From: Erythroxylum novogranatense | Lineage: Eukaryota; Streptophyta; Magnoliopsida; Malpighiales; Erythroxylaceae | Direction: 5' to 3' | Assembly (NCBI GenBank): GCA_029891385.1 | Contig: CM057228.1 | Coordinates: forward strand, 35,343,023-35,407,022 | Length of the DNA stretch: 64,000 bases | Translations under genes and position numbers: made by a program | Notes under the pieces: generated by a model | The model's input: only the letters and a program-made list of their open reading frames with translations | What the model was told of the DNA's origin: nothing | The model's database searches: none | Shown: positions 11,217 through 23,310 of the stretch, in pieces | How positions within the stretch are numbered: position 1 is the stretch's first letter | How the letters are laid out: each line of letters begins with the position of its first letter

Positions 11217-11225
11217 TATTTATAG
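11217..11225 (-). promoter_or_regulatory. TATA box for the antisense gene
   Basis: Read on the minus strand this is CTATAAATA, a near-perfect plant TATA box, just upstream of the first antisense start codon (11170). A transcription start would fall at about 11185-11195. It lies outside the LTR, so the antisense gene would have its own promoter. Confidence 0.55.
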
Positions 11226-11804
11226 GGGAAGGCGAGGAACCCTAGAAAGTGACCAAATCGATTACGACGCGTGGCGAAAATCCGAAAGATCTCGGACACG
11301 CGGCAGATCCGAGGAGAATCGAGGATATTCAAGATCGAAACGACACGCATCGGTCGAAAGGACGACGGACGGTAGGTAACTGTTACAAAGACGATACGCT
11401 TGATTCGAAGCCGTCGACAAAGACGCGCCGTCTACAATAAATGCCTCACACGCCACCAATGATAACCAATCGATCCGTCTTCGCACAAGTCGCCACGCAA
11501 TAAGTGCCAAAGACCGATCGATTAGAATATCAATCGACCTATTCTCGAACGAGCAGCTATATACCCGATGTGTCGGTATCCGAGCAATTACACCCAACCG
11601 GTCAAGATCCGAAAGCAAATATGCGCAATGTGACATCCGATCGGTGAAATCGCCTGAGTGTCCCATGAACGAAGCTCTGAGGCCAATGACCGACCGATTA
11701 ACCACATGACGAGCTATCCCGCCACGAGCCATGAAGCCACGGTGAGCAACGCCCCAACATACTCCTCGACCCTTCTCTTCGCTCGGACTCGAGGTAGGGG
11801 GCTT
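11226..11804. other. TAT 3' non-coding region between antisense promoter and 3' LTR
   Basis: No protein domain is seen in this part on either strand. A polypurine-like run GAGGTAGGGGG lies at 11791-11801, four bases before the inferred LTR start, and is the best candidate for the plus-strand primer. Confidence 0.5.
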
Positions 11805-12191
11805 ATGGTCGGTCGGTTATATTTGGGCCCGAGCCCAATCACGAAGGCCAATCGGTCGACCCTATACTCATCGCTTAACCCGCTTGATTCACACATTCAT
11901 GGCCCATTAGCGTATGAAATTCCCATGCAAACACGTGCGTGCTAAACCTACCGCAAAATCGTATATAAGGTATAATTCTCCCATAATTCGGTATGCGATC
12001 ATAACCTAATTCGCTTTCTCTCAATTCATCAATCCTTCCTACACCAAAAGCTTACTTGGCGTCGGAGTGGCTAATCGGGTTGTCACCCCGACGAGCCTTC
12101 CTTGTTTTGGTATATTCACGCCACGCTCATCATGTAGGTAGAAGACGATGGATTTCAATAGAACGCACTGCTCAAATGAATCCCAGAACCA
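11805..12191 (+). repeat. TAT 3' LTR, about 387 bp
   Basis: It starts TGGT and ends ACCA, giving a short inverted terminus. A TATA box lies at 11961-11970. From 11929 onward it aligns with the truncated 5' LTR. The start is inferred from TG and the purine run before it, since the 5' LTR lacks this part; the end is fixed by the primer-site spacing in the 5' copy. Confidence 0.7.
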
Positions 12192-12735
12192 AATATGTGT
12201 TTTTATTTAGAAATGTTTCAGTAGCGCTTTTCTTAGTCACCACTTGCATTTAAAATATGAATAGATCATATTTACTTGTTATTTTCTTCAACTAAACATA
12301 AATACAAATGGAAAGATTTTGTTTTTCCCTACGTTACAGAAGATCTTGACTCTTCTCTTACATAAAATGATAACTAGTCTACCATAAAGGCTATCTCCCC
12401 ATCAAATTATTCATATTTAGGCAAAGAGAGTCGAATTAACGAATATAGTTACCATCAGGGGTCTTAAACAATAAACTTCTTTATGTTGCTTAATCAAGAT
12501 GAATATCTCTTGGTGTCAATCTCCTGCCACCCCATTTCCTCCCACGCGTGTTGATTCTTTGCTTGTTTGATGAGGCCAAGTTAGACAGTGAGACCGACCG
12601 AAATTCCAATGTAGCTAGTACAACATTTTTCGTTTGTTTATATAAGATTAACCACCAAACAAGCTATGTATTGGTTGAAAACATTAATATATTTTCCCCC
12701 CTTCTTGCGTCATATAGACCATTTCAACCATTTGC
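12192..12735 (+). repeat. Right copy of the 544-bp flanking repeat
   Basis: Nearly identical to 2173-2716. It abuts the end of the 3' LTR and continues after TTTGC into unique sequence (CTATCGACATCGAG...), which the left copy lacks. The first bases AATAT are the likely target duplication of TAT. Confidence 0.9.
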
Positions 12736-14151
12736 TATCGACATCGAGATTCATAATGTTGGGATTCCTTGTATGATTATCCCAAAATTGTATGCCCCTC
12801 AAGAAACGCTAAGTCATAAAATGGACTACACTGTCGCTCCTTTCTAATTGCTTTAATAATGGCGCAGATAAGTTATTCGTAGACAAAAAGATTAAAATAC
12901 GAACTTTATGTCACTCGCCTGCCTCCTTGTTCTATCACAAAGGCATAGTGGATAGACATTACATGCGAATCGCTAGACCGTTTGCCTCCTCATTTTAAGT
13001 CAATTACATCATTAATATTGCCTACTAAGAATTCAAGGCAGTAGCTAAGCATGCCGGTTCGTTGCACTAATTTTCATTTTCTTCCTTCTCTTTCTCGACG
13101 TGGATTTCAGCTTCCCACATATTTATTAGCTTTTTAGAGTAATTAAATTGAGGAAATATTGTGATGAAACATAACTCTTTTTTTTTTGTTTTTTGTTTGT
13201 ATAAGATAAGGGTTTTCATAGTTTATGGTAATTATCATTTGTTCTCCGGATCTTTACTTTTTCGAATGAGAGGCCGAATATGGATTTGATGGGAACACTT
13301 TTTCGCTGATTAGCCTCTTGGGTTTGCAAACCACAAAGTACGATACCAAAAGAATCGTCTTACAACGCCAAAGCAGAGATGTATATGTCCTATTCTGCTA
13401 ATAATCGAGGGAAACGTAGGCTATTTCACTACTTAAATGGATATATGGCATCAAATTCAATACTAATTTATCATTAGGAATAAGTCCAAAGTCACATTCA
13501 AATCATCTGTAGCTTGACATGTTAGGAGAGCAAACTATGCACTTTTAGATAAGAATGGAGGATTGACAGCGAAAAAGAAATAGAGCACTTGAGAGGGTCC
13601 CAGCAAATTTCCCCTTCTAAAGGATCTAAGAAGTGATTTAGTTTACCGTTACTTACGATCAGATTGGGAGGGGCCCCTAGCGATGACACTTTACTGATAA
13701 AATCGCTGAAACGAACGTATATGTGTCATCTAATTATGTAATCATTTAAATAGGATTCAACACCTAACTCCAATTTTCTCCATTTATAGGGTAATTTATA
13801 CTAAAAACTAGAAATTTTCTCAAAATTCTCAAATTAATTCTTATCAATTTAATATCACAATTTTTAGTTGTATTAATAATGACATGCATCTTGATTTTTG
13901 TGGAGTTGACTCCCAAGTAATTATCATATTATAAAATCCCTCCCTTTTTAATTTTGGAAAGGATTCAATTAGTTATATTGGTAATGACTACAATTTTAAT
14001 AGGTTGAATCGAGAAGATATAGATCTTGAACGCAGGAATGATAGGAAAAGAAAATATTTTGCCCTCCAAAAATCCAATTAAAATCGTGGTAGTTGAGTAA
14101 ACCAAAGATGTCTCATATGTTCGTGTTGGGAATAAGACTTTTTTATTGGCC
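12736..14151. other. Unassigned sequence between TAT flank and A0
   Basis: I recognise no gene or element in this 1.4 kb. It is AT-rich with short open frames only and has no terminal repeats I can define. Confidence 0.4.
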
Positions 14152-15180
14152 AATTCTGTTGGACCCCGATTTATAAGTGAAATTTGGAAATATTCAGTGA
14201 AATTAAATGAGTGGTTTTATATAAGTATTATAAAATAAAGGTATTTGTGCTTTGAAGAAATTCATGAGAAAAAGAATTATTGGGTTTTGATTTTTGTGGA
14301 GATTGTATAGTTTATGAACGTTCAAGTGGATAAGTTGATTGAAATGAAGTTGAATACCAAGAATTAAAAAAAAAGTGTGAAATTTTGAATAATTTAGAAA
14401 GTTTGACTTTTGGGGATGAATAATGATAAAAGTTTGACTTGAGAGTTGACTTTTTGATTTAGACACAATTTGAGAAAATGATCTACATGAAACTTGTAGA
14501 TTATGTTGAGAGCTTTCTGTCGCTATAAAGTTTGCAATTTTTCGATATCGGGAGTGAAAGTTATGAGCAGTCAAAGTTTAGTATAAATTTGACTTTGTTT
14601 GAAAAATGTTATGGGTTGACCTCGAATATGACAGAAACTTTGACTGAGAAATTGACCTAATTAGTGGTTGATTTTGCTTTTGAATTCTTCATGAAAGATT
14701 TAGATAATGTTCTGATCTTTATTTTTGATATAGAGTATGCAATTTTTCGATCAAGGAATAATAAGTTATGATTTTTACAAGTTTCTGTTATGATTTTAGC
14801 ATGATTACTTGAGGACAAAATCTTTGACTGAAAAATTGATTCTCTTAGAGGTCAAATTGATTTTTCTGTCCTTCATGAAAGTTGTAGGTGACTTTCCGAG
14901 CTTCGCATTGATATAAAATATGACATGTTTGGACTTCGGAGTTGAAAGATATAAATTTTAGAAGTTATGTGATTATTAGGGTTTTATTAAATTTAGACAA
15001 AATCTTTGATGAGATATTTGATCACATTAGAGGCTGAAATTATTTTCGAGTTCTTCATGGAAGTTGAAGAGCTTCCTTTAAGCTTTCTATAGAGACCAAA
15101 TTTGTCGCATTTGGAGTTAAATTTTGGAAGATTTGGATTTTTATATATAGTTTTTTTAAAAAAATTTGAAACTGATTTAG

Positions 15181-15360
15181 GCGGGCGTCGCGATCGCGAG
15201 CGCCTCGCTTGGAGGCGCCCTTCGTGACGCCTACACGTCGAGAGGGCGAGTCGATCGCAAGGGCGACCAAGTGAGCAGGCCCGAAAGGCGAGCTCGCCCT
15301 CGCTGTGATGCGACGCCGTTTCTGCTGTGGATTGGTTCCTCCCACGCGAAACGACACCGT
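15181..15360. other. GC-rich island inside A0
   Basis: About 180 bp rich in CG dinucleotides (CGTCGCGATCGCGAGCGCC and similar) stand out in an AT-rich LTR. A1 has a comparable island at 30655-30832. Open frames across it (130 codons on the minus strand) are a by-product of composition. Confidence 0.6.
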
Positions 15361-17785
15361 TTTGTCGCTCCTTCTTATTTTGTTTGTTTTTCTCCCATTC
15401 GACCTTTGTTCACTCTTTCGCTCATATCTTTTCCATCCGACATCCAATTGACTTGATTCTCGAAGCGTTGGATTTCTAAGACAATGAATTTCATTTTATG
15501 AAAAATTTGTGAATTTTATGAGATTAAATTAAGGATGATTAATTTAATCAAAGTGAGTTGGACCATTTTCTGAACATGGTTTGGTATTTTGATAAATTCT
15601 CGATCTGTGGTGATCCGATTGAGGTGATTCTTGAGGCAAAATAAAATTAAGACATGGGGCTACAAATCATATGCAGAAATTAAATTTCAATTAAGCCCCT
15701 AAGACTTTCAATTTCTAAATTGAAGTTCGGATTAGTGTGCAGTTTTTGGATTAGGAATATCTGAAAGTATTTCGAGCATAACTTTTCCTCTAGTAATCGA
15801 AATGATGTGATTCTTGTTTTGGATTAAACTAGAGAAATAGGGCTATAATTGTTATGAAGACATCGAGTTTTAATTTTGTGATTAAGAATGTCAATTTCTG
15901 GATGGAAATAACGTACTGGAAAATGATTTACCATAAGACATATCTGAAATGTTTTGAGCATAACTTTTGATGTAGTGCTCCAAATTGGATGATTTTTGTG
16001 GAATTATGAAATTAAGATAATAAGGAACAATTCTCTAGAAGGAAGTTTTGGCAAATTCCTTCAAATTGATAGTGCGAATCATATCCGAAAGTAAGCATGA
16101 AATAAAGTAAAGTGCAAGGGCATTTGTGGAACACCACTTAAGGAATTAAGAAGCTAGCCTTACATGGAGGGATATTATGGTATTTTATCAATCATTTAAT
16201 TACTAGGCACTATAAAAGGAAGAGAGTTGTCGTTTTTCACATGGGAGAGCCAAAACTTAGAAGAAGAAATAAGATAGAAAATGAAAAAGAGTTGCCGTGG
16301 AGGAAAGAAGAAGAAAAAGCTTGGAGATTTTGAATTTTTGGGGTTTCTACTATGATATTTTCGTGGTTTCTAGATGGAAAAGATGGGAGAAGGTAAAAGC
16401 TCCCTAATGGAACCACAAAATTTTGAAAATGAAGGAAAAATGAGGTGAGAGAAAAATTTGAGTTTTGAGTTTTTCTTGATTTTTTGGTTTAGAATCATGC
16501 ATAATGATTTGGGTTTGTGGACTATGAACTCAATTTTGGTGAATACTTAGTTTTATTGGGTTAATTTTGAATAATTGTGAATTAGGGTTATGCCCAATTT
16601 TGTGATTTGGAGTTTTTAAAAATTGATGATTTAGATAGCTTGATTTTATATAGAATTGGTATTTTCTAAGTCCAATTTGAGTAATTAAGTGATTTATGAT
16701 ATTGAATTTGAGTGAATTGGTTTAGGTCAAATTTAAAATTTGGAGATTTTAGAAATTCTTGCTTTAGATAGCTTGGTAAAGTGATGAATTTGGGTTTCCT
16801 ATAGTTAATTTTGAGAATTATGCAAATTATGATGTTGAATTTGGATGTTGATGACTTAGGTGATGTTAAATTGGAAGAAAGATAGAAGGAATGCACAAAT
16901 TGAAGTGTGGATCAAGTTTTTAGCATGGAATTGAGGTGGGTAGCATATTTATATTTTGATTTGTAAGCTATATATGAATTTTCGAAAATTAAAAAAAGCA
17001 AAAATTGGGTTTTTGATAAATTATCGTTTTTGTAAATGTTTGAAAAATGATTTGATAAATCGATAGAAATTTCTGGAAATTCATTTGTTATGAATGCATT
17101 GATAAATTATGCAAATTGTTGAAATCATTGATTGATTGAATTGATCAAATTGTATGAATTATGTGAAACTGTGAATGTGAATTTGTCTAGTATGACACGT
17201 ATGAAAATTTTAAGTTTTCGATTTGTGCCTTCGGGCAATCCGAATATTTCAGTTTCGAATTATGTGTTATGTGGGTTTGGTTAGGTCCCTAAATGAGTCA
17301 GTGCACTGTCTTTATTTGTTTAAAGGCTTCACCCACCTGCCCGCAAGTGGCATTGGAGTTCCGATTTCGGACTCCCTTCACGGCTACACTGGACCGCTAT
17401 GCGGGAAAGTGTAGTACGCTCGCTTATGGTCGCATGGATCGCTTTGGGAATGTGCGATGACGTTCCGTTTTTGGACCAACCCCAAACCGTTTGATTTGTT
17501 TTATGTGTTTGATTTGTGATTTAATGTGATTTGTGATTTTATGTGATTTGCATTCATGTTGTTTTTGATATTGCCTATGATTTATGATTTATGAAAAATT
17601 GGAGAAAATTGAGAAATGAAAAAGTAAATTTTCGACCATTAAATTATAGATATTTATTATGAAAAGTTTGGATTAAAATTAAAAAGATTTGAGGAAAATG
17701 TTTGAGAAGTTGCAAGGTTTGAAAAATAAGCCCTTTGGCAAAAGTTATGAAAAATGATTTTCGCTTATTTTTCAATTTATAAATG

Positions 17786-17855
17786 TGTTATCCACTGAGC
17801 CGTCGAGCTCACCCCCCTTTCATCACCATCTTCAGGTTTTCGAGCAGGAGATCGG
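17786..17855 (+). other. Conserved LTR block 2 in A0 (pyrimidine tract and AG)
   Basis: GTTATCCACTGAGC, then a CACCCCCC pyrimidine tract, then CATCTTCAG and GAGCAGGAGATCGG. The same layout recurs in C (19932-19990), A1 (28565-28640), both A2 LTRs (34573-34640 and 39533-39592) and both G LTRs (32850-32925 and 49890-49960). It resembles a splice acceptor. Confidence 0.55.
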
Positions 17856-18308
17856 ATGGAAGAAAGTCAAGACTTATGTCCGATTTCGTTTATTTTGTGT
17901 TTTATGTATTTGGGATTATTGGTATGAGTATATGGCTTGAGTTGCCATAATGTGTTGTAAGTGTTTCTTTTGATGTATGAGAGGATGAAATTGTGTATGA
18001 TTGAATTTATGTATGATTATGAAATTGGATGATGTAAGTAAATTATGGATTTATATGTTGAGTTGAGGTTCAAAGTTTATGTATGATGATGGGTTATGGT
18101 TATGTATGAGAATGATTGAAGTGTTTAGAACTAAGATTGCGTTTGTTTCTGCTAAGATTCCGGACGGAGGGTCCAGTGGATTTGATGATTGTATGATTGA
18201 TTGGGATATATTTTAGAAGTGTATTTTGAACACTTTGCAGGTTTGAGTTAGTAAGAATGCAGCCGTTATACTGTCGAATTTTTGTAAACTGATTGAGTAA
18301 AGAAATAA

Positions 18309-21300
18309 TGTTACCCCCAGAATTTTTTTTATGACAGATCAAGCATGATTAGATTAATGGGGTGAATTAATTTAGTATTTAATAAAGTTAGCATGAATTA
18401 GCATATGACATTAAATGAGTTAGGTAATGAATAAATGTGATTAAATGAGTTAGATAGCAAGTATTAAATGTGTTAGTTGGTTTAAATGAATTAGAGGTAA
18501 TTTAATGTGTTAAATGGGGCTTTGGGTCCAAATGAAATAAAAAGAAGAGAGGATATATATGAAATGGGCTTTAATGTAGTAGGGAAGTAAAAGAAGAAAA
18601 GAGGAGGAAATGAAGTGGGCTTAAAGATAAGTGGGCTTGAGTAAGTTTAAGGAGGATGTAGGAAATAAGAAGGAAGAAGAAGAAGAGAAGAGTAGATGGG
18701 CTTTGGGCTTAAGTGAGTTAGGAGGAAGTATAAAAGGAAGGAGTTAAATGAATTGGAAAGGAGATTTACGAAAATCAAAGGGAGAGGGAGAAAGTTTCGG
18801 TGGTGGAGGAGAAAAGAAGAAGAGCTTGCTTAGGTTTTGATTTTCCAAGAGATTCAAGTGGGTTTTTGAAGAAAGTGCAAGAAGAAAAAGTGTGGAGGAA
18901 GGTTCAAGCTACACTTTAAGCTAAGAAACCCTTTGGTTTAGTCAAGATTCAAGGTAAGTCATGTTTTCAAGGTTAAGCTTTGACTTGGGTTATGGTTTGG
19001 AAAGCTTAGAAATGAAGTGGGTTTAGTGATTCTAGGGTTAATTTCATGATTAAAGTTTATGAGATTTCTCAATTTTGAAACCCTAAGTAATATGAGGTTA
19101 CTTTCTTGTTATGATTGAAGAAGGGCAAGAAAGAGGAGAAGAACAATAAGAGGAAGAACTTCCTTAGGCAAGTTTAAGCAAGGATAAAAGGTGGGTTTCA
19201 TATTTATCTTTATGTATATAAGCTATAAATGTAAATTAATGCATGACATTAATGAGTTTTGATTACTTGATGATTCTATTAAATGCTTGTGATAGTAGTG
19301 GTTAGATATCATTAATCATGAGTTTTGTGTAAATGAAAATGATACATGTTGATGATTTGATGATGGTTGAGCTAGTATTGAATGAAATAGCCTAAATGAG
19401 TATGAAATTATGATGCTTATAGATGTACATTGTATGATGGCGAATGAAGTTGTTTTGGAGAAACTTGTTAAATGAATATGATGAAAAGCATGAATGATGT
19501 ATGACAAAGATGATTTCTAAAGGAATGGAAAATTGGACAAGAACAGTCCAATTTTCTTGTATGATGCATGATTGTTGTGTTATGTGGGTAAGGTATAGTC
19601 CCAAGAAACGTCCACGTGCATCGTCGACCATGAAAGCCTTCGCCTACTGCCCGATTGTGGCATAGGATGATCCATTATTTTGGACTCTCAAGATTTGCCC
19701 ATATAACCTCATTAAATGAGACTATATGGTTGCGAAGAATATGGACTTACCGAGCCATTTGATGTGTTTCATATGTGATAATATGAAAGTGCAAGAATTA
19801 TGAATGATTGAATTGTGAGAGATTATGTTTATGTATTGATGAAAATTGCATGATGTATCTATCATGACTTCATTGAAAGATTGCTAAAAGTATGAATAAT
19901 TAAATGGACATGCTTGTTATATAAATATAAATGTGTTACCCACGGAGCGAAAGCTCACCCCCCTCAAATTCTCCAGGAAATGAGCAGGATCCCGAGGAGC
20001 AAGCTTAAAGGCATTTACTCCAAGATTTTCTTTTGGTCTTGTATTTGAAATGATCTTTCTAGAAATCAATGCTTTAGGTTGCATTTTGAGAAAACAGATG
20101 TATTTTGGCAAGATGTATTTTGATTGAAATGTAATAGGCTTGAAATGCTTACTAAGGCATTGTAAAACATTTGTTTTGATGTAAATGAAATGCATGAATG
20201 ACGTTTTATCATGGTTTCTCAAGACAGATTAATAACATGTCAAGTGTGGCTTTTAAAGTTGTGTCGAATGGCTTTAAACTCCATGTGGGTAGAAATACAT
20301 GTTTAGTTCAAGCAAAGATGTGTATAGAGTTGTGATTGATGAATCTTATGTAGAAGTAAGAATGTTTTGAATGATGGTTAATGAGCTTTGCATGAGTAAA
20401 TGTATAGGATCATTGAAGTTGAACTTGAGTCTTTTGTAAGTCAAACTAGGTGTTTGACATGAGAGGAGGTGTCAAATTATTGAATGAATGAGTTTGGCAT
20501 AGAAATGGGTAGGTCTAGAAAGGATTGGAGTGTTCATGGTGTTTGGGATAAGTCAAGAGAGAGTGTAGAGGGTTAGAATCGAGTCAGAATAGACAGAACT
20601 CGAGTTATTGGTTCACATAAGTCGACTTGTGAAGCATAACTCGAGTTATTTGTCTCGATAAGTCGACTTGTTAGTCATAAGTCGACTTATTTGTCTCGAC
20701 AAGTCGAGTTGTCAGCAATAACTCGAGTTATGAGTGATCATCCAGCATAAGTCGAGTTGTTAGTCAAGTGTTTTGGGCATAGTTAGAGACCGAATCTCAT
20801 TTTGTAGTCTTCATTAGAGTTGTATATCTAGATGTCTACTTTCAAATGATGAAAGAACGAACACAATCTGACCTCTAGATTAAAAGTTATGGGAATTGCG
20901 CAAAAAGAGTTTCATTTGGGTTTTAGAAGTGAGCATGGTCTGCTCTTTTGGGCATAATTCCCTCATCCGGCCTTCAATTGAGGTGAGGTTTGAACCATTG
21001 GATTTATAAGACATGTACCATTCTTGCTACAAAAGTTAGTATAAATTGGAGTGAAATTGAGGAAGTTTGCATTAAAGAAAGTGAGAGGTCAGTTAAGAGA
21101 GCAGGTTTCGGATATGAACTCCTTTAGATTTATGGAGTGTATCTTGAGTTGTAGAACTCCGAATAAAGCGATTCTTGTCTTAAATTAAGCAAGAGTCATA
21201 AGGCTATGATTTACAAGAAAATTCCAAATGAATTCATGGTGTCTTTAAGGGTTCAAGGGATTAAGAATGAAATTTTTTTTAATAACCCTTCAAAGTAATA

Positions 21301-21394
21301 CGCACGCTCAGGTTTCACGATCTTAAGTAAGAGAGTTGGGTTCCGGTAACGGGATCCAACAGTTGGGGTCCGGTCTCCGGGTCGGGTCCCGAAA
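18309..21394 (+). mobile_element. C: LTR-like insertion of about 3.1 kb inside A0
   Basis: A0-type sequence resumes on the far side (compare 21404-22000 with the corresponding ends of A1 and A2), so this is an insertion. AATAA occurs on both sides (18304-18308 and 21395-21399) as the likely target duplication. The start TGTTACCCCC is canonical but the right end is not a clean CA; a CCAACA lies earlier at 21356-21361. It has no coding domain. The last 300 bp resemble the ends of the G LTR and of E, so C is probably a solo LTR of a G-related family. Confidence 0.55.
20597..20758. repeat. Array of alternating 10-bp palindromes
   Basis: AACTCGAGTT occurs at 20597, 20638 and 20720; AAGTCGACTT at 20619, 20660 and 20679; the mixed form AAGTCGAGTT at 20701 and 20749. 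Start-to-start spacings run 22, 19, 22, 19, 22, 19, 29. The array lies within LTR-like element C. Confidence 0.9.
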
Positions 21395-22124
21395 AATAAT
21401 ATTGTGATTAATTAGATTCTTCTGATTCGTGATTGACGGATAGAAACTTTGTATAAGATTGAAAAAGACATTTGGGATTTGTATGGATATATAAGAATAT
21501 GATCAAGTATTAAGTTTGTATGAGAATACATTTCCAAAAGTGGGAATAAATTGTATTTGATTTGCATTAGTTTGAATAAAGATGAATATAAGAAGAAAAA
21601 AAATTTTATACCGGAATTCAAAATAGTCTAGGTTCCCAATGCAATCGTTTGTTTTCTTCGATAATTGTTCTCGGATGTCGAATATGATTCAGTTCAATGA
21701 CTTCTTTTGTTTGGTTTGATTTGATACGTATCCGTTTTGATTTCGCCTTATGTTCCGCTCTTTCGATTTTCGATGCGCTTATTCGATTCGTTTTCGTTTC
21801 GCCTTCGTTCTTTTCTTCGATTATCCCATTTGTTATTTGTATTCCGATTCGAGTATTCGCTTCGCTTTCGATTCTTTTGCTTTATGATTCGATTTCGTTT
21901 TGCTATTTGTTTCGCCTTTTGATTCACTTGCTATTGGTCTTCGGCCTTTTCCGTATTCGTGTTACGTTTTTCGGTTGGGATCCGGTTCCCGGATAGGGTC
22001 CTAATAAATTCTGACTCCTAAACTCAACAGAAGTCATAAATTGCTTAAGTTAGAACCGTTACGACCTCAAAAATTTGTAAAAAAATTGTTGCTCTTTATG
22101 AACATGTTAAAAATCTAGACTTTA

Positions 22125-22632
22125 TGTTGTCCTAGTCAAAGTAGCAATAATAATTAAAATGGAACGACCTATCAAAAATGTAAGGTGTCATAAAAAATCA
22201 CTGTCCTAAGTTGAAACTTTCCCTGCTACACCAAAAATTTCTCCTCTACAGTGCACCGAAAATTTCCTCTCTATAGTGCAGCAAGACAAAAGGTGGAGTA
22301 GGGACTGTCTCCAAAATTAAAGGAAGGCAGATAAATGCAGAATTTGTGTGTAAGAAAAAATACATGTGTAAGGTGTTTGTACGTAGAGGAAAATGCTTGA
22401 GTTGGATAGAGCAAATAAAGATGCGTGAGAGAAGAAAAACAATGAAAATGAGCAGTGTTCAACGGCCTGATTATTGAGCAGATGACTCCTACATATAACA
22501 GAAACAATATATATGTTGGCAATATGAGAAATGAACATTGGAGCATAATAATGGCTAAACATTATAACTGTTAAAGGATAATAATGAGGTTGACAACTGT
22601 AGGGTCCAAGTTATAGACTAATAATACTAACA
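22125..22632 (-). repeat. D 3' LTR, about 508 bp
   Basis: On the minus strand it begins TGTTAGTATTATTAGTC just after a purine run (AAGTGAGGGAT). Its first 350 bp match 61153-60797 and the remainder matches 27339-27231, showing the two distant pieces were one LTR. TATATGT-type sequence near 22490-22510 is the likely core promoter. Confidence 0.8.
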
Positions 22633-23077
22633 ATCCCTCACTTGGTCCAAAAATTAAGAAACAAATTGTAACAATTTAGGAAAAAATAGGCGAACAAAGT
22701 CTTGAACCTGGTGTCCAAGAACATTGGAGACAAAACCTACTACAGAATTAACAGCCTCAAAATGCCCTGGTCTTATGATCACTCTAGAAAGACAGCTCAA
22801 ATACTCTCATAGGAAGGTAGCTAGCCCCCTACAATCACGTAGGTGAGTCTATCAAGTGTGTACTGCTCACACCACCCAAACTTGGGATATGGAACTCATT
22901 AAGGATTATACAATCCAACCTCATCAAACGCAGTAAAGTCATGCTAAGGATGAAATTTAACAACTGAATATATCTTAGGATTATTCTACAAACAAAGTAC
23001 AAGTAAGTAATCATTATATAACTTGGTTTGATCCATTGAACTTGGTTTCCCAAGTCGGGTTGTTCATTATGAGGTTA

Positions 23078-23310
23078 CTACACAATTAGGTTCAACCTTA
23101 TCCCTTTAGCATGCTCTGAAACTAGTTTTCTACTCAAAGCTTTTGTAAATGGATCCGTTAAGTTTCTCTCTGACTTGACGTAGTCAAGAGAAATTACACC
23201 ATGTATAATTAAAATACAGACAATTGTATATCTCAATATGATCTGTCTACTTTTCCCATTATATGCCTTGTTCTTGGAAACATACGTAATAGTCAGATTT
23301 TCAAATTAAG
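23078..23310 (-). pseudogene. D pol C terminus (copia RNase H end)
   Basis: Translation of the minus strand gives VSKNKAYNGKSRQIILRY, then GVISLDYVKSERNLTDPFTK and ALSRKLVSEHAKG before a stop at 23078. This is the conserved end of Ty1/copia RNase H, in which the adenine-rich RNA strand of the hybrid is degraded and whose tail reads ...DP.TK. The upstream part of pol is absent, since E begins about here. The fragment keeps the order expected just before a polypurine tract and LTR. Confidence 0.8.

Larger units (their letters stand above)
2717..12191 (+). mobile_element. TAT: Ty3/gypsy retrotransposon of the Tat type with an antisense gene
   Basis: Order on the plus strand: truncated 5' LTR, primer site, leader, gag, protease, reverse transcriptase, RNase H, a second RNase H, integrase, a 93-bp minisatellite, an antisense reading frame, polypurine tract and 3' LTR. 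The second RNase H and an extra antisense frame between pol and the 3' LTR are characters of the plant Tat lineage (Ogre and Retand relatives). The internal region is visibly richer in G+C than the surrounding LTR sequence. Coding parts are interrupted by many frameshifts, often one-base losses in short runs. The 5' LTR lacks about 120 bp of its start. Confidence 0.9.
14157..22006 (+). mobile_element. A0: solo-LTR-like copy of the giant-LTR family, interrupted by C
   Basis: It starts TGTTGGACCCCGA and ends GGGTCCTAATA, the eroded form of the family end CCAACA. AATTC at 14152-14156 is repeated at 22007-22011 as the target duplication. Without C it is about 4.7 kb. It contains the family's repeated motifs, such as TTCATGAAAGTTGTAG at 14873, a GC-rich island and the two conserved LTR blocks (17325-17352 and 17786-17855). 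No coding domain is present. Its divergence from A1 and A2 suggests an older copy, left by LTR-LTR recombination. Confidence 0.8.

Noticed and set aside
15055..15447. 130-codon minus-strand frame in A0
   Set aside because: Spans the GC-rich island of a non-coding LTR; not conserved in related LTRs.
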